Assembly: GCA_026874595.1 (NCBI GenBank)
Contig: CM049308.1
Coordinates: forward strand, 50,908,624 to 50,972,623
Length of the DNA: 64,000 bases
Origin: Sipunculus nudus
Lineage: Eukaryota > Annelida > Sipuncula > Golfingiida > Sipunculidae
Direction of reading: 5' to 3'
The notes beneath the pieces were generated by a model. The model saw only the letters and a list, made by a program, of their open reading frames with translations. It did not search any database and was not told the origin of the DNA. The translations under genes were made by a program, and so were the position numbers. Shown here one piece after another: positions 48,400 to 59,938 of this stretch (within the stretch, counting starts at the first letter, position 1; each line of letters starts with the position of its first letter).

Positions 48400-49800
48400 A
48401 CCTTTGTCTGTCCGTTAACATGGCACAAATCGTAACAGTTAGATCTAGAAACTTCTAACTGTACATCCAGGGAGATCCTAGGCATGTTTCTTTCGAAACC
48501 TGAAATAAGGTCATGATGACCTATAAATTCTATGAGCTACGGGCATCTAGATGGTCAGACGAGGAACAAATCTTATCCATTAGGCCTTGAATCTTCTTAC
48601 TTGACATTCAGGCCCTAAGCAAATGTCCTTGGAACCATCCGATTTCGTCACTGTTACCTATATGCTGGGAGCTATATGAAAAAGACATTATTTGAGCAGC
48701 CTGAATATCAGAAAGGTACAATCGTATCCATTTAGCCAAGAATCTTTTAACGTGACATTATTCAGGGTGATCAAAGGTAAATGTACTTGGAACCACGAAA
48801 TGAATTCACGGTATTCTACATACTGTGGAATATGGCCCGAAACCATGATTTTTAGCACACAGACAGGCAGACAGGACACAAAATGTATCCGTAAGCCCTA
48901 GAATTTTCTAATGCAACATCCAAGGAGGTTTCGGATAACACCTTTGGGAAACCTGAAACTAGGTTATGGTGACCAATATTCTGTGAGCTATTGGAAAAAG
49001 TCATGACCTGAGCACCCAGAATGTACAATGAGCACAAGTTCTATCCGTAAGGCCCATAATTCTGTTACACGAAATCCAGGGAAGTCTTGGGCAAATGTCC
49101 ATGTACACCTGAATTTGTGTCATTGTGAAGGATACTGTGCGAGCAACAACATGATTTTGAACACTCAGACAGTCACCATTGGCAAAACTCCTTAAACATT
49201 ACAGATTAGCTTATGATGGCCTATATTTTGTAAGGTACATACAAAAAAAAACAACAAATTTTGAGCACCAAGAAAGTCTATCATTGCTAAATTCTTAACT
49301 GTTCGATCAAGAAACGTCTTACTTGATGTAAACGTAGGTCATTGAAATGTCTCCTTGACAAACCGAAATAGGGTTACTGTGACCTGTACTCTGTTAGATA
49401 TGTGAAAGAACATAATTCCAGCACCCTATATGCCAGATTTCCATAATATCTAACAATTGGATATGAAAACTTCTGATTTTATTAAGATCCAGGGATTCTC
49501 CTGTGGAAACCTGATTTAAGGTCACCGTGACTATATTCGGTGAGCATTTACCTATAAGTTAGACGGACAAGAAACGTAGCAGTTCGACACAGAAACTTAG
49601 CATCTGGTTATTTCCTAGGCCCTAAATAAGGTCGCTGTATTCTACCCTCTAAGGCCTCTGGACAAAGCATGATATTGAGCACTATTATTCTTCCCTTTGT
49701 TCAAGGTTCTTAAAATATCTTTCACCAGATTTTAACATTTATAATTAATACATGCATCGCCTGCAGGTCAAATTCAGCTGAGTGCCATGGCTCATGGGCC
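48400..49800 (+). repeat. Decayed array related to the 62-kb repeats
   Basis: Phrases recur every 120-250 bp: 'ggcacaaatcgtaac', 'tctagaaacttctaac', 'atccagggagatcctagg', 'gaaacctgaaataaggtca'. They match the array at 61.7-63.7 kb. It ends with 'ttcagctgagtgccatggct' (49779-49798), a diverged form of the terminus at 63.73 kb. Units are too decayed to give an exact period. Confidence 0.65.
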
Positions 49801-50455
49801 ATTCTAGATTTAAATTGGTAATACAGTACAGCCGCCTACTGTATTGAAAGGCTGTCTGATCATCCTAAGGGCCCTCTAAAAAAACTCATGCAACACAAAA
49901 TAATGAAACACAATTACAATATACATATATCGTTCATTATAATGCCAAATGACTTGGTTTTTCAGGATGATAATGCAGTAAGAAGATACATATATATTAA
50001 ATATGACCATGGGCCATGAGCACGAAATTTAACCTGAAAGAGTTAAGTTATAAAAAAAGACATTGAAACATAAACAAACGTGAATTGAATTGTGATCAGT
50101 TTACTTGAATATTCCTAATCAAGGCGAAAGAAGCATATAATTAAGCAAAAATTGTGCTGTAATGCACTAAATACACTTTGTATAATTTCTTGACTACAAA
50201 GAGTAACATAAATATAGCTCCCGTCATTGCATGACCACAACTCACACTTTGAACTTTATTACAAGAAAGAAAAATAATGCACAATGGCTCTCAGCAATAC
50301 CATTTTATTTTTGCTACTTCAAATTAACATATTTTTCAGGAACGAGTAATATGAATAAAATACGATTAAGAGCATTGGTCACTTGGGGACAGAGGACCAT
50401 GTATGAATTTAGAACCATCATCAGATTAACTGGAGCAAATGCCGCCAGATGTCTC

Positions 50456-50461
50456 TTTATT
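50456..50461 (-). terminator. Possible polyadenylation signal of the MIF gene
   Basis: AATAAA on the minus strand, 412 bp after the stop. It is the first such hexamer noticed; weak support. Confidence 0.25.
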
Positions 50462-50872
50462 GCCGTCGTTTCCTTGCAGGAAGTTCATTTACCCGACTTA
50501 AACTTCCAAAATTCAGCACAGGCCTACATTCCATACAAGTGGTGCTGTGTAGAGGAAAGCTTAAATATTCTATGAAAGTATCAGTTATTGCTTTGCGCAC
50601 AGTTATTTCACTGTGAAATTTTATCTGCTTAGCTTATAGGCCTAAGTTGACGTATGATTTGTCATGTAGTGATGGCTTGGTAAAATCAAAAGTACGATAG
50701 GCATGACTCAGTATTCGTGGACTCTGGAACTAATTTGACTAGATAGGCCTCCGATGGCGATTATACAGCGGTATCACGGTAAGATTGGTTCCCTGCACCC
50801 GTTCTGTCCATGAACCATGTAAACATTTTGGATACGGGCACTAGTCTATATCGGAGTGGTGTGTCCGCGAGA

Positions 50873-53800
50873 CTATGGGTCAAGACTTGACACCAGAATA
50901 CCGCCGAGGGAGCACATGGTAGGCTTTGGCTTTTCCAGGATTAGGATCACTCTGAAACAGAATGGTGGAAAGTAGAAAAGATAGAACGAAATACAAGATG
51001 AGACTTCACATGCCAGACCAATACAAGATTAGACTACACATGCCAGACCAATACAATATGAGATTACACATGCCTGACCAATACGATATAAGACTACACA
51101 TGCCAGACCAATACAATATGAGATTACTCATGCCTGACCAATACAATATGAGATTACACATGCCTGACCAATACGATATAAGACTACACATGCCAGACCA
51201 ATACAATATGAGATTACTCATGCCTGACCAATACGATATGAGATTACACATGCCTGACCAATACAATATGAGATTACACATGCCTGACCAATACGATATA
51301 AGACTACACATGCCAGACCAATACAATATGAGATTACTCATGCCTGACCAATACGATATGAGATTACACATGCCTGACCAATACAATATGAGATTACACA
51401 TGCCTGACCAATACAATATGAGATTAGCCATGCCTGACCAATACAATATGAGATTACACATGCCTGACCAATACGATATGAGACTACATATGCCAGACCA
51501 ATAGAATATGAGATTACACATGCCTGACCAATACAATATGAGATTACCCATGCCTGACCAATACAATACGAGATTACCCATGCCTGATCAACACAATATG
51601 AGATTACCCATGCTTGATCAATACAATATGAGATAACACATGCCTGATCAACACAATATGAGATTACTCATGCCTGATCAATACAATATGAGATTACACA
51701 TGCCTGATCAATACAATACGAGATTACACATGCCTGATCAATAGGCATGTTTCCTATTACATTTTTTTTTCCCGTATGATATATATGAGTTATATACTAT
51801 GTCGTTCGAAAGAAAAAAGTTTACTTTTCCCTGTCGACATTAATGTTCTCGGTGATGACGTCAGTTAGTCGCTTACAGGTGGCATCATAAGCATCCGTTT
51901 CCGGCCAACGGCTGTAAATTATGGTTCGAACAGTTGCGACTCCTGTTGTTTCACCGACCACTGTCCAGATGTCTGGCAGAACCATAACACACACCTGCAA
52001 CATACGAGGTGAACATATAACATATATGTTAAAGCATGGTTGAAGAAATGCCGCTTATAAAGTGCAGACATGCGCATCACTCCCGTTTTATTGGGCTTGA
52101 AGAAAGGCAGTCATGTGAAGAACGTTAATAAAATAGTTCTAGCCACGCACTGCTTGAACAAAAGGTCCTGTTGTATATAGCTGTCACGATTTGGTAAATT
52201 CTCGTTTGTTAAACTTAGGTCTAACGCAAACCCTTCTGTAAACAACTATATTGCATCTTTTTGTATACCATGGTTATAATAAAAGAAATCCCTATTTAGA
52301 AACCTATGTATAAGAAATATATTTGTAAGTCTACTTTCTTCTCTGTTCAATTTACATATTATAATTTGATTTAATCTATAATAATTTTATTATTCTTCCT
52401 CCAAGAAATTGTTTAAAGTATTACTATAATTTCAGTCATTTATGGTATTACTTTATTTACAGGTAGTGGATATATTATTTCATTTTACAGATAGTAGGCC
52501 ATGATAGGTGGCACTACCTGTAGCTCAAAATTACACGGCAGTCACATGAACAATATGTCTTTAAAATTTGATGCTCATGGCTACAACCGTTTCTGGGATA
52601 CTTGTTAAAAGACTAAACATCATATAAGCAAACACCAAAAAAATTGTCAAATTTTGGTATCGGACAAATTTTAAATTCTGTAAAGACACCAATTTGTTAA
52701 TAACTCGGGGGACTTAACGATAAAAAGCAAAATATTAAAACCCAATGACATATCTTGGAAAAAGCGGAGGATAACGTTTAAAAACTATATGGAAAACACA
52801 TATGGCGCCACTAAAAGCTAATTTATGCATATTCGTCACATGATCAAAATCTCTGTAAACTGTCATGATGACTGCTGCAACAGCTGTTGAGAAATGTATT
52901 GGTTATAACCCACTGATATGTAATGCACCCCGTAATGTTTTACGAAGCTGGTGTCAAACATGGCATCGCGGGGCGAAGACGAGCGTATGCCACAATAATT
53001 TCATGCCAAGTAAATTTTACGTAATGCCTAACATTTCTCTTAGCTATATCTGATTTGCACCAGATGCCCCGCCTCCATGTCGAATTCATTCTCTATAAGC
53101 TGTTTCATTGTAGTACTCCCTTTCATAAGCGAGCCAAAATTTGTTTTACATTCCTACTACAATTGAACGTGGGTACTGAGAGCGTTATTCAGGCTCCGTC
53201 TCGGGTGATATGAGTAAAATCGGTACCAAACTCAGCAAATAGATTCGTTGCTGAAGACTTAAGAGTATCTTAATTCGTGTTGTATTCCGGACAATTGATC
53301 AAACCCAGACTAATTTCTTCCTCGTAAGTTTTCAAAAGCGTTGACGTGTACCTTCTTTGAACAAACTAAACCAAGCTCTAGGTAAAAAGTTTACTAAATT
53401 AAGGTGTACCGTTAGTACTTTTAATCATTGTTCTTTATGTGTGTTTTTTTTAATATTATGAGCCGTTTTAGTCCTGCTTTATGAAAAAATTATTAATATC
53501 ACAAACCTTTTAATTATTTATGCCAACGTATCGGCGTTTGAGCCATTTTTGGCTGGTGCACAAATGTTATACAAACTAAGACAGCGCTCTGTTTGGAGTC
53601 CTTATCAGACATGCTTTATAATTTATCATCTACTTACAGCCTTGGCTCTCATTTATGATTTTTTTGGGTCATATCGTTACGAGTATATGCTCATGTATAT
53701 ATGCTTTAAGACAAGGATGGAAAGGCTTACAAGTATGTAAGCTGGATAATGCTTGCACCATATAAGTATGATAATGTATATAAATCCGCAGCACTGCAGT

Positions 53801-53943
53801 ATTCCGCAAATTAATGATAAATAAATACTTACTAATTCCTTATCGGACCCTGTCACCTCTGATACCGCCGACATCATTTTCTCAGGGAAGTCCTGAGGGA
53901 TTTTCTCCCTGGAGACGTTGGTCATGACGACAACAAACGGCAT
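50873..53943 (-). CDS. MIF: Macrophage migration inhibitory factor family protein (tautomerase fold)
   Basis: Exons 53833-53943 (37 codons), 51825-51994 (170 bp) and 50873-50951 (79 bp) give 119 residues. Exon lengths and intron positions are close to those of vertebrate MIF (about 108 and 173 bp for exons 1 and 2). It begins MPFVVVMTNVSREKIPQDF, with Pro directly after Met, the catalytic proline of the tautomerase superfamily, and the TNV element. Then come VMVLPD (MIF VHVVPD) and VDREKVILIL (MIF DRVYINY). Family members form trimers and are secreted without a signal peptide; none is seen here. Odd points: the lysine at mature position 32 of vertebrate MIF is Ser here, and the CxxC redox motif is absent. 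So tautomerase activity may be changed. Intron 2 (873 bp) is mostly a 30-bp minisatellite. A second partial copy lies upstream. Confidence 0.9.
50995..51745. repeat. 30-bp minisatellite in MIF intron 2, open in frame on both strands
   Basis: About 25 units of AGATTACACATGCCTGACCA plus ATACAATATG. The unit is a multiple of three, so plus reads (MRLHMPDQYN)n for about 180 codons and minus reads (MCNLILYWSG)n for about 190. Private variants (ACTACAC, ATTACTC, GATATA) recur every 120 bp, for example 51181-51300 and 51301-51420, which is a four-unit higher-order period. It lies wholly within the intron, so I do not call it coding. Confidence 0.95.
53145..53245. repeat. Segment of MIF intron 1 shared with 58975-59090
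   Basis: 'acattcctactacaattgaa', 'gagcgttattcaggctccgt' and 'cgggtgatatgag' reappear at 58975-59060 in the same orientation and order. In both places the segment lies 1.1-1.3 kb upstream of MIF exon 2. This suggests that intron sequence was duplicated with the gene. Confidence 0.65.
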
Positions 53944-55985
53944 AGCGGACGTTAAAACTCCTGAACAGCACGGAGGTGTGTGAACGTCAAGTGAATATAC
54001 CAAGATGTAAGGTTATACATGTATCTCAAGACGCGAAGACACGCCAGCTCATTTTGGTTTCATCTGTCCTTGAACTTTGACTTGTATGACTGAACTCGGG
54101 ACACATACAGCGTTTTTTATGTATCGCATTATCCCAGACTACCTACTGTAGCGCCGCCAGTATATACCTGCAAGTTGTATAAAACTGTGGCGGAGAATGC
54201 AACCGTCCACTTTTCATCCCGTAAACGTTTAATTCTAATTATAATCTAAAGAGATAGAATGTTCATTTTTTTTTCAGAAAAAAAAATGAGAACAACTAGG
54301 TCATTGCTATTTCCTACTTGTCTCAAGAATAATTTTGTTGCTGACAATACAGTTCATCATTCAGTAAAAGTAACATTATACTTATAAAATTATATGTTGG
54401 TATCGTAAATGTGCATTGTGTATACAAAAAAAGATGTATGTCATGAAAGAATAAAATATCCTTCAATTCTTCACTCTTCTGGTAAGATTAGACTTGGACT
54501 TTCAGCAGCAGGTCTTTTCACTACTTATCTGAAACGCTGGGTGATGTTTGTAGATACTCATTAGTACAAGCCAGACCAGTCTGCTGGCCTCATACTAGTG
54601 GTCAGGCCCTGGGAGCATAAACTCCAAATACATCTGAATGCGACATGCACTTACAAAATTGACTTTTGACTTCAAAATTACTTTTCTTACATGATAAAAA
54701 CTTATTCAGGACAGAGGGAACCCCAAAATCAATTAGGGTTTCATGGTACACAGCTATCACTTGCATTCACATATCAATCTGCCAACTAAGACAAAATTTT
54801 TTTTTGCCGTTTTCATAAAAATTTCATAAATATTCAGTCGAATACACAATTTTCAGAGTAATATTTATCACATATCATCAGGAATAAAGTTTTCCAACAT
54901 TGTCCACATTTTTTTAAACATTGAGTTAAAACGATTTTTATATCTTTCATTTTGAGCAGTTACAGGCTATTTTAAACGAAGAATCACTTGGTAATTTGTC
55001 ATTTTCACGTAAATTGAAAAAGGGGAAGAAAATTAAAATAAGATAATATGTTATAAATTCCACCGGGAGATGTTTGTGTGTATTTTATGAGGGTGTTATT
55101 TTTACATACACACCCATTCCCTGGTGTGTGATATATCGCATTCTGATTTAAAGGAGCCTATTCGGTTATCTGGCTAACTAAAGATAAACCCTTGAACTAA
55201 AGATAAACCCTTGAACCAAAAATAAACCCTTGAACCAAAAATAAACCCTTGAACCTTTTATAAAATAGGTCAGAAATCCCCGACCCCACGCTACACAGGT
55301 TGTTCGTTTTGTATATATCCTCGTGTGTATAACATATGGGGTCCAGCCAAATTACTTCGAACACATGCAAAAAAGACATCTGCTGGTGACTTAGCTTTTT
55401 GCAAACTATTGATTTTTAACGTTTAGCACATACGTTGTTATAGCAACCAACCACCTCAGGTAACATGCGTTTTACATGTTTGTCAACATTGGTGCATGGG
55501 CCGTGTTTACTCAAAGCTGGTATATATGAGCAAAGCTCCCAAGTCCGTCAATGAGGTGTTATGAAAACCCCTCTTAGCAGGAATTAATATGTACGCAGAG
55601 GTAGCCAGAAATAAAATTTATTCTACAGAAGAGGTAGGTGAATAGCTAGCTATAAATCTCAAAATCTTCAAACAAACAACACAATTTTATACATGTCTGA
55701 ACAAATGGATATATTCTGAAGATCCATACATGTAAAACCATTGAGCTTAAAATTATGTTAATATAGATTAATAGTTTAATTACCCCAAGATAGTTTGATG
55801 TTATTATACAGCTTTTCCAAAAGTGGCATTCAGTTTTAGTATTATAGATCTATTCTTGAAATCCACCGAGTCAGAAGTAAAGAACTTTAACAGATAAATC
55901 TGATAAGAAATGCTAACCTGTCGATAGGACGATTTACAGAAATATAATGCAAAGAAACTGTCTTGTTTCACTATATATCACATGA
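53944..55985. other. Between the MIF gene and the 56-kb LINE: repeats only
   Basis: The MIF promoter should lie just above 53943, but no TATA box is clear. Four tandem copies of about 19 bp ('aaagataaacccttgaac') lie at 55186-55258. The rest, apart from the repeat at 55.27 kb, shows nothing recognisable. Confidence 0.45.
55265..55530. repeat. Dispersed repeat family, copy 3 of 3
   Basis: Shares 'aggtcagaaatcccc', 'gttgttcgttttgtatatat', 'atggggtccagccaaatta' and 'aaaaaagacatctgctggtg' with copies at 15.9 and 35.3 kb. Confidence 0.55.
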
Positions 55986-55987
55986 AG

Positions 55988-56234
55988 ATTGATTTTTTCT
56001 ATAAACGTGTGGCCAGCGTACCATGGCACATATGGCAGAAGTTTAAAAGGGTTGCCATGTAGCCATGCAGTTGTGTGTATAAGCCGGTATGTCCCCAAAA
56101 GGCTTACTCTGGCTGTAATTTACTTTTTTTATATAAATGTGTGGCCTACATACAATGTCACATATGACAAAAGTTCAAAAGGATTGTCATGCAGCCATGC
56201 AATTGTGTATAAATTTCTATTCTGTCTCTGTCTC

Positions 56235-56267
<33 letters not shown>

Positions 56268-56269
56268 CC

Positions 56270-56320
<51 letters not shown>

Positions 56321-56335
56321 CATACACACACACAT
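55988..56335. repeat. Tandem duplication of about 132 bp followed by CT and TA microsatellites
   Basis: 'aaacgtgtggccagcgtacc' with 'ggcacatatggcagaagttt' (56003-56045) returns diverged as 'aaatgtgtggcctacataca' with 'gtcacatatgacaaaagttc' (about 56135-56177). A (CT/CTGT)n run (56218-56284) and (TA)n to about 56320 follow, generating frames with no meaning. Confidence 0.8.
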
Positions 56336-56427
56336 ATAAGCAGATATGTCCTCAAATGGATATCGAAGTGAAGTACGAAATAATTCCTCATTTTTCAGTA
56401 AGACCAGTAATCATTGATGTGTAATGT

Positions 56428-57055
56428 GTGTCTGTTTCCCTCGTGTGGCATATATTCAGGAACACTTCTTCTGCAAGAAATCCTATCTTTGGAAGAAAAC
56501 GCGCCATATATGATTTTAGCCCCCTCCTTTCAGCAACAATTAATGATTGCAATGCCCAACTTGTAGGACTGCCCAGAACCCACATTCTGAAACTTCAACT
56601 GGTGCAGAAATTAGCAGTCCGCGAGTTGTGCAGAGTACCAAGAAGCGAGCATATAAAGCCAGTTCTGAAGAGTCTCCATTGGCTCCCTGTTGCCTTTCGG
56701 ATCAGATATAAGGTCTGCCTCATAATTTTCAGTGCTATGCGAGGTCACGGCCCAACTTACATCAGGGATATGTTGAATATCAGACAGTCTGTCTATCTAC
56801 TTCGCCCTATTCACGTCATAACGCTGGAGGTGTCCACGATGAAATATTTGTCTTTGGGGGCTCAGGTTTCCATGCTGCTACACCCATGTAGTGGAATGCT
56901 CTGCCAAAGTCATTTCTGCCTCAAAGAAAAATTTTAAGTCATTATTTCGCACTGGCTTATACAGATTAGAGCCTTGTGAAGCGCAATTGAATATTGTTAA
57001 TATAAACAATCGCGCTATGTTAATCTATAAATACATACATACATATTTAACCAAT
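56428..57055 (+). mobile_element. LINE 3' fragment (C-terminus of reverse transcriptase ORF)
   Basis: One frame encodes INDCNAQLVGLPRTHILKLQ, VQKLAVRELCRVPRSEHIKP, VLKSLHWLPVAFRIRYKVCL and GHGPTYIRDML. This matches the CR1/L2/Rex1-type pattern 'DYCNALLYGLP...KLQ.VQN.AARL...HITPVL..LHWLPV..RI.FK...L...LHG.AP.YI..LL'. A frameshift near 56860 moves the end to another frame (AKVISASKKNFKSLFRTGLY). It closes with ATACATACATACATAT, a tail typical of such LINEs. It is dead. Confidence 0.87.
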
Positions 57056-57139
57056 AAAAAAATGTTCGCTACGGCTATCAGTCTAGCCTCCTCAACCACT
57101 GGTGATGAGTAATGAGTTGATCCCTTGATCACGCCTTGA

Positions 57140-57669
57140 CTAGAGGTTAAGACTTGACACTAGTGTACCTCCGATAGAACACATGGTTGTCGGTGGTTTG
57201 TCCAGGATAAGGACCACTCTGAAACAAATCAATAAAAATGACATACGTGGGGCAAGATAATATATAACATACTTACAATGAATAGGAGACTGTGTACGTA
57301 CGTGATCTGTTAACGCTGTATACGCTGTACTACTGTAGTTTGTCCCCGGGAGATAGGATTTTCAGGTATTGATACTGTTGGGGTATCTCAGGTCAAACAC
57401 TGTAATACCATAAAAAATCTACCAAAGCCATGTCGCAGTGTTATACTTTTGTTGTATTTTTCATTTAAAATGTATAATATGAAATTAAAAGTTTACCTCT
57501 CTCGGTCGACATTAACGTTCTCGGTGATGATGTCAGTAATTCGGTTACAGAAGGCGCCATTAGCATCCGTTTCCGTCCAGCCACAATTATAAAGGATGGC
57601 TCGAACAGTGGTGACCCCTTGTGAGCCGCCGACCAAAGTCCAAGTGTCAGGCAAAACCATAACAGTCAC
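57140..57669 (-). CDS. Partial second MIF-family copy: exons 2 and 3, no exon 1 found
   Basis: Minus-strand exon 2 is 57497-57669 (173 bp) and exon 3 is 57140-57218 (79 bp), with the same phases and good splice sites (acceptors TTCCAG and TTTCAG, donor GTAAAC). Exon 2 encodes VTVMVLPDTWTLVGGSQGVT and ends VDRER; exon 3 gives VVLILDKPPTTMCSIGGTLV and stops TAG. Both are open, with no stop or frameshift, and close to the MIF copy at 51-54 kb. No exon with MP...TNV is visible between 57.7 and 64 kb. It may lie beyond the window, or have been lost, making this a pseudogene or an exon donor. The repeats at 57.7 and 59.9-61.0 kb lie where exon 1 would be expected. Confidence 0.75.
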
Positions 57670-57712
57670 CTGGAAAAGAAGTACCACCCTGTTTTTACCG
57701 GGACAGCATAAC

Positions 57713-57714
<2 letters not shown>

Positions 57715-57786
<72 letters not shown>
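57715..57786. repeat. (GA)n microsatellite
   Basis: About 36 GA units lie 45 bp upstream of exon 2 of the partial MIF copy (in its intron 1, if that exists). The frames through it are artefacts. Confidence 0.95.
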
Positions 57787-57789
<3 letters not shown>

Positions 57790-57869
57790 TGGCAGAGACA
57801 TTGAGGGACCAAGGAACAATAAATGTAGACATGGATATGGATATATTAGACATAAATATGCATAGATAT

Positions 57870-58776
57870 GCACTCTGTATAAGAGTCCAGGTCAAATGTG
57901 AATATATTATAAAATATTGCATCGATCCAAATATTTAACATTACTTTGATCTAAATAAATAAGTGTTTTAACAACAACGTGCACATGATACATGCAAACC
58001 AAGATACGCAGGCAATCATGGAGTACCGGAACATCTAATTATCATAACATCTTTAAAAAAAGTCTCATTGAAAGGATTTTTATGAGTCTTCTCTCAGATA
58101 TGAGGTCCACAAACCTCAAGCTCTGTTAAGAACATATATATAAGTGCTTTTATTCCTCACAGAATTTCTGTTCCTCAAACCTACATGAAAAAAAATAATG
58201 TCGCAGTTGCATGTTATCAACTAGCATCATTTCGACCCTCTGACATTAGAGAAGCTGCGAGTAGCGTACTGGCGTCAGTTGGGCTTACAAGCCCAATATA
58301 AATGCCTACTGATCGCGTATTCGCGGCTATAATATAGTTCAACCGAATACAGGCACCTCTGCCCATGTTAAAAGAAGCGAGTTCCTTAGACCGTATCTCT
58401 GCCCAGTTATTTAAAAGTTATATCATCCCTTCCCCACTGCGTCTGCAACAGCTCGCTGGTGTTACAAAATTGAGTTCTCTATAATTAATTAATGGTAGCG
58501 TGATTCAAATGGTAGATGCTCCTCGATACATACAACAGAAACTATAAGACGGAGAGGTAATTACGACCACAAGAATTTATTCAGAAAGAACTAAAAAAAT
58601 ACACGAACCAAAAACTGGTTGTCAAGGTTTCCCTGGTCCCAACGATAAGGAACAGAGAAGCTCGACGCTGAGTGAGACCGAACGCAGCACGTCTACAGTG
58701 TTCGGTTTCACAGAGCTAAGAGAGCGAGAGACAGGGCTTGGTCACCTGATCACCAGGGCATCCCCGGCTCAGGATA
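57870..58776. other. Nothing recognised
   Basis: No repeat array or exon that I can support between the GA repeat and the open frame at 58.8 kb. Confidence 0.35.
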
Positions 58777-59106
58777 CTAACCCTGCATCATCAGCTCTAT
58801 GGTCAACCAAAGAGCTGCATTTAATGGCATCATTGCCTCCACTGGTTGCCGTGATGTTATAGGGTGTGTAACACTGGGATGAGCGTTGTCCATTTCGTCG
58901 AACGGTAGAAAGAAATCGACAAGATACGACTCAACATTTGTCACGCAGGCCGCGCGTCTACTATGCTCCGATGATGTTAACATTCCTACTGTACAATTCA
59001 TTGACGTGGGATTGGGTACCAAGAGCGTTATTCCGGATTCATCTCGGATGATATGAGTCCAATCGCCACCAAACTCCACTGATGGATTCAGTGCCAGATT
59101 AACATC
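58777..59106 (-). other. Unknown open frame of about 110 codons, partly shared with MIF intron 1
   Basis: The minus strand is open from about 59106 (YDVNLALNPSVEFGGDWTHI) to the stop near 58777 (ALWLTIELMMQG). There is no ATG at the start of the open stretch. The first third resembles the segment at 53145-53245, which is broken by stops. It may be a domesticated or dead piece of a mobile element, or an exon of something carried along with the MIF duplication. I do not recognise the protein. Confidence 0.35.
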
Positions 59107-59837
59107 GTAGCAAAGTAGGAAATGCTACGTGCCCCGCGCTTTCAGGGGCCCGGCGCCTCGGGCATAATTTCACCGATGATGAAGTCATACAAATTTGTTC
59201 GATAACATAATACAACGCCTTCAGATGACCATCACTTTTTGTCCGATCTTGTAATCAAGACTTGAACACAGCCTGTGCACTCAATGAATCCTTATATAAA
59301 TTTTAACATGTTATCGAAAATTTAGAGAAAAGTGTTAAAACACTGAACAAACTTGTTTCTTTCAGAGTAATATGCTCGAAGACTAAAACATATCTTAAAA
59401 TGTCATTTTTGCTGCTATTTATTATCAGAATCAGATATTATTTTTATCAGCACTAAGCGTAGTTTTATCTAAAAGGTATTTTTTTAATAAAAGTTTAATT
59501 AATTAAATCAATTCAGATGGCCTATCATGGTAATGGCAGCGGGGTTCCTACCATATATATATATATATATACATTATTTCAATTTACCGCTTTAAACATA
59601 AAAATAATTCATGTATAGGTGTTGTAAAAGATTGGGGTTATTTTCTTGACATAGTAATCAGCTGATTTAACCAAGTTCTATCGCCAGCTAGTGGTAGATC
59701 AAAGGACAATAGGTTTCATGCCTTTACATGAATTCAGGAGACGAATTCTGTATATTTTCCAAAGAAAGTGAACCAGAATTCTTCATTTTTTTTAAATAAT
59801 TCAAAATTTTCTCCACTGTGTGGAGGGTACACTACCA

Positions 59838-59839
<2 letters not shown>

Positions 59840-59921
<82 letters not shown>

Positions 59922-59930
59922 ATATATTAA
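59840..59930. repeat. (CT)n-(TA)n compound microsatellite
   Basis: CT repeats to about 59870 then TA repeats to about 59920, directly bordering the inverted-repeat element that follows. Confidence 0.93.
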
Positions 59931-59938
59931 TCGTATTT

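Noticed and set aside
50231..50575. 114-codon frame near the MIF 3' end
   Set aside because: No recognisable motif, no splice or promoter support; overlaps the probable MIF 3' UTR on the other strand.
50962..51581. Two long open frames (180 and 191 codons) as repeat proteins
   Set aside because: They arise because a 30-bp unit lacks stops in one frame per strand; the array lies inside a MIF intron and breaks down at its end without a promoter or splice context.
56129..56335. R/E-rich and S/L-rich frames in the CT/TA microsatellite
   Set aside because: Direct products of simple repeats.
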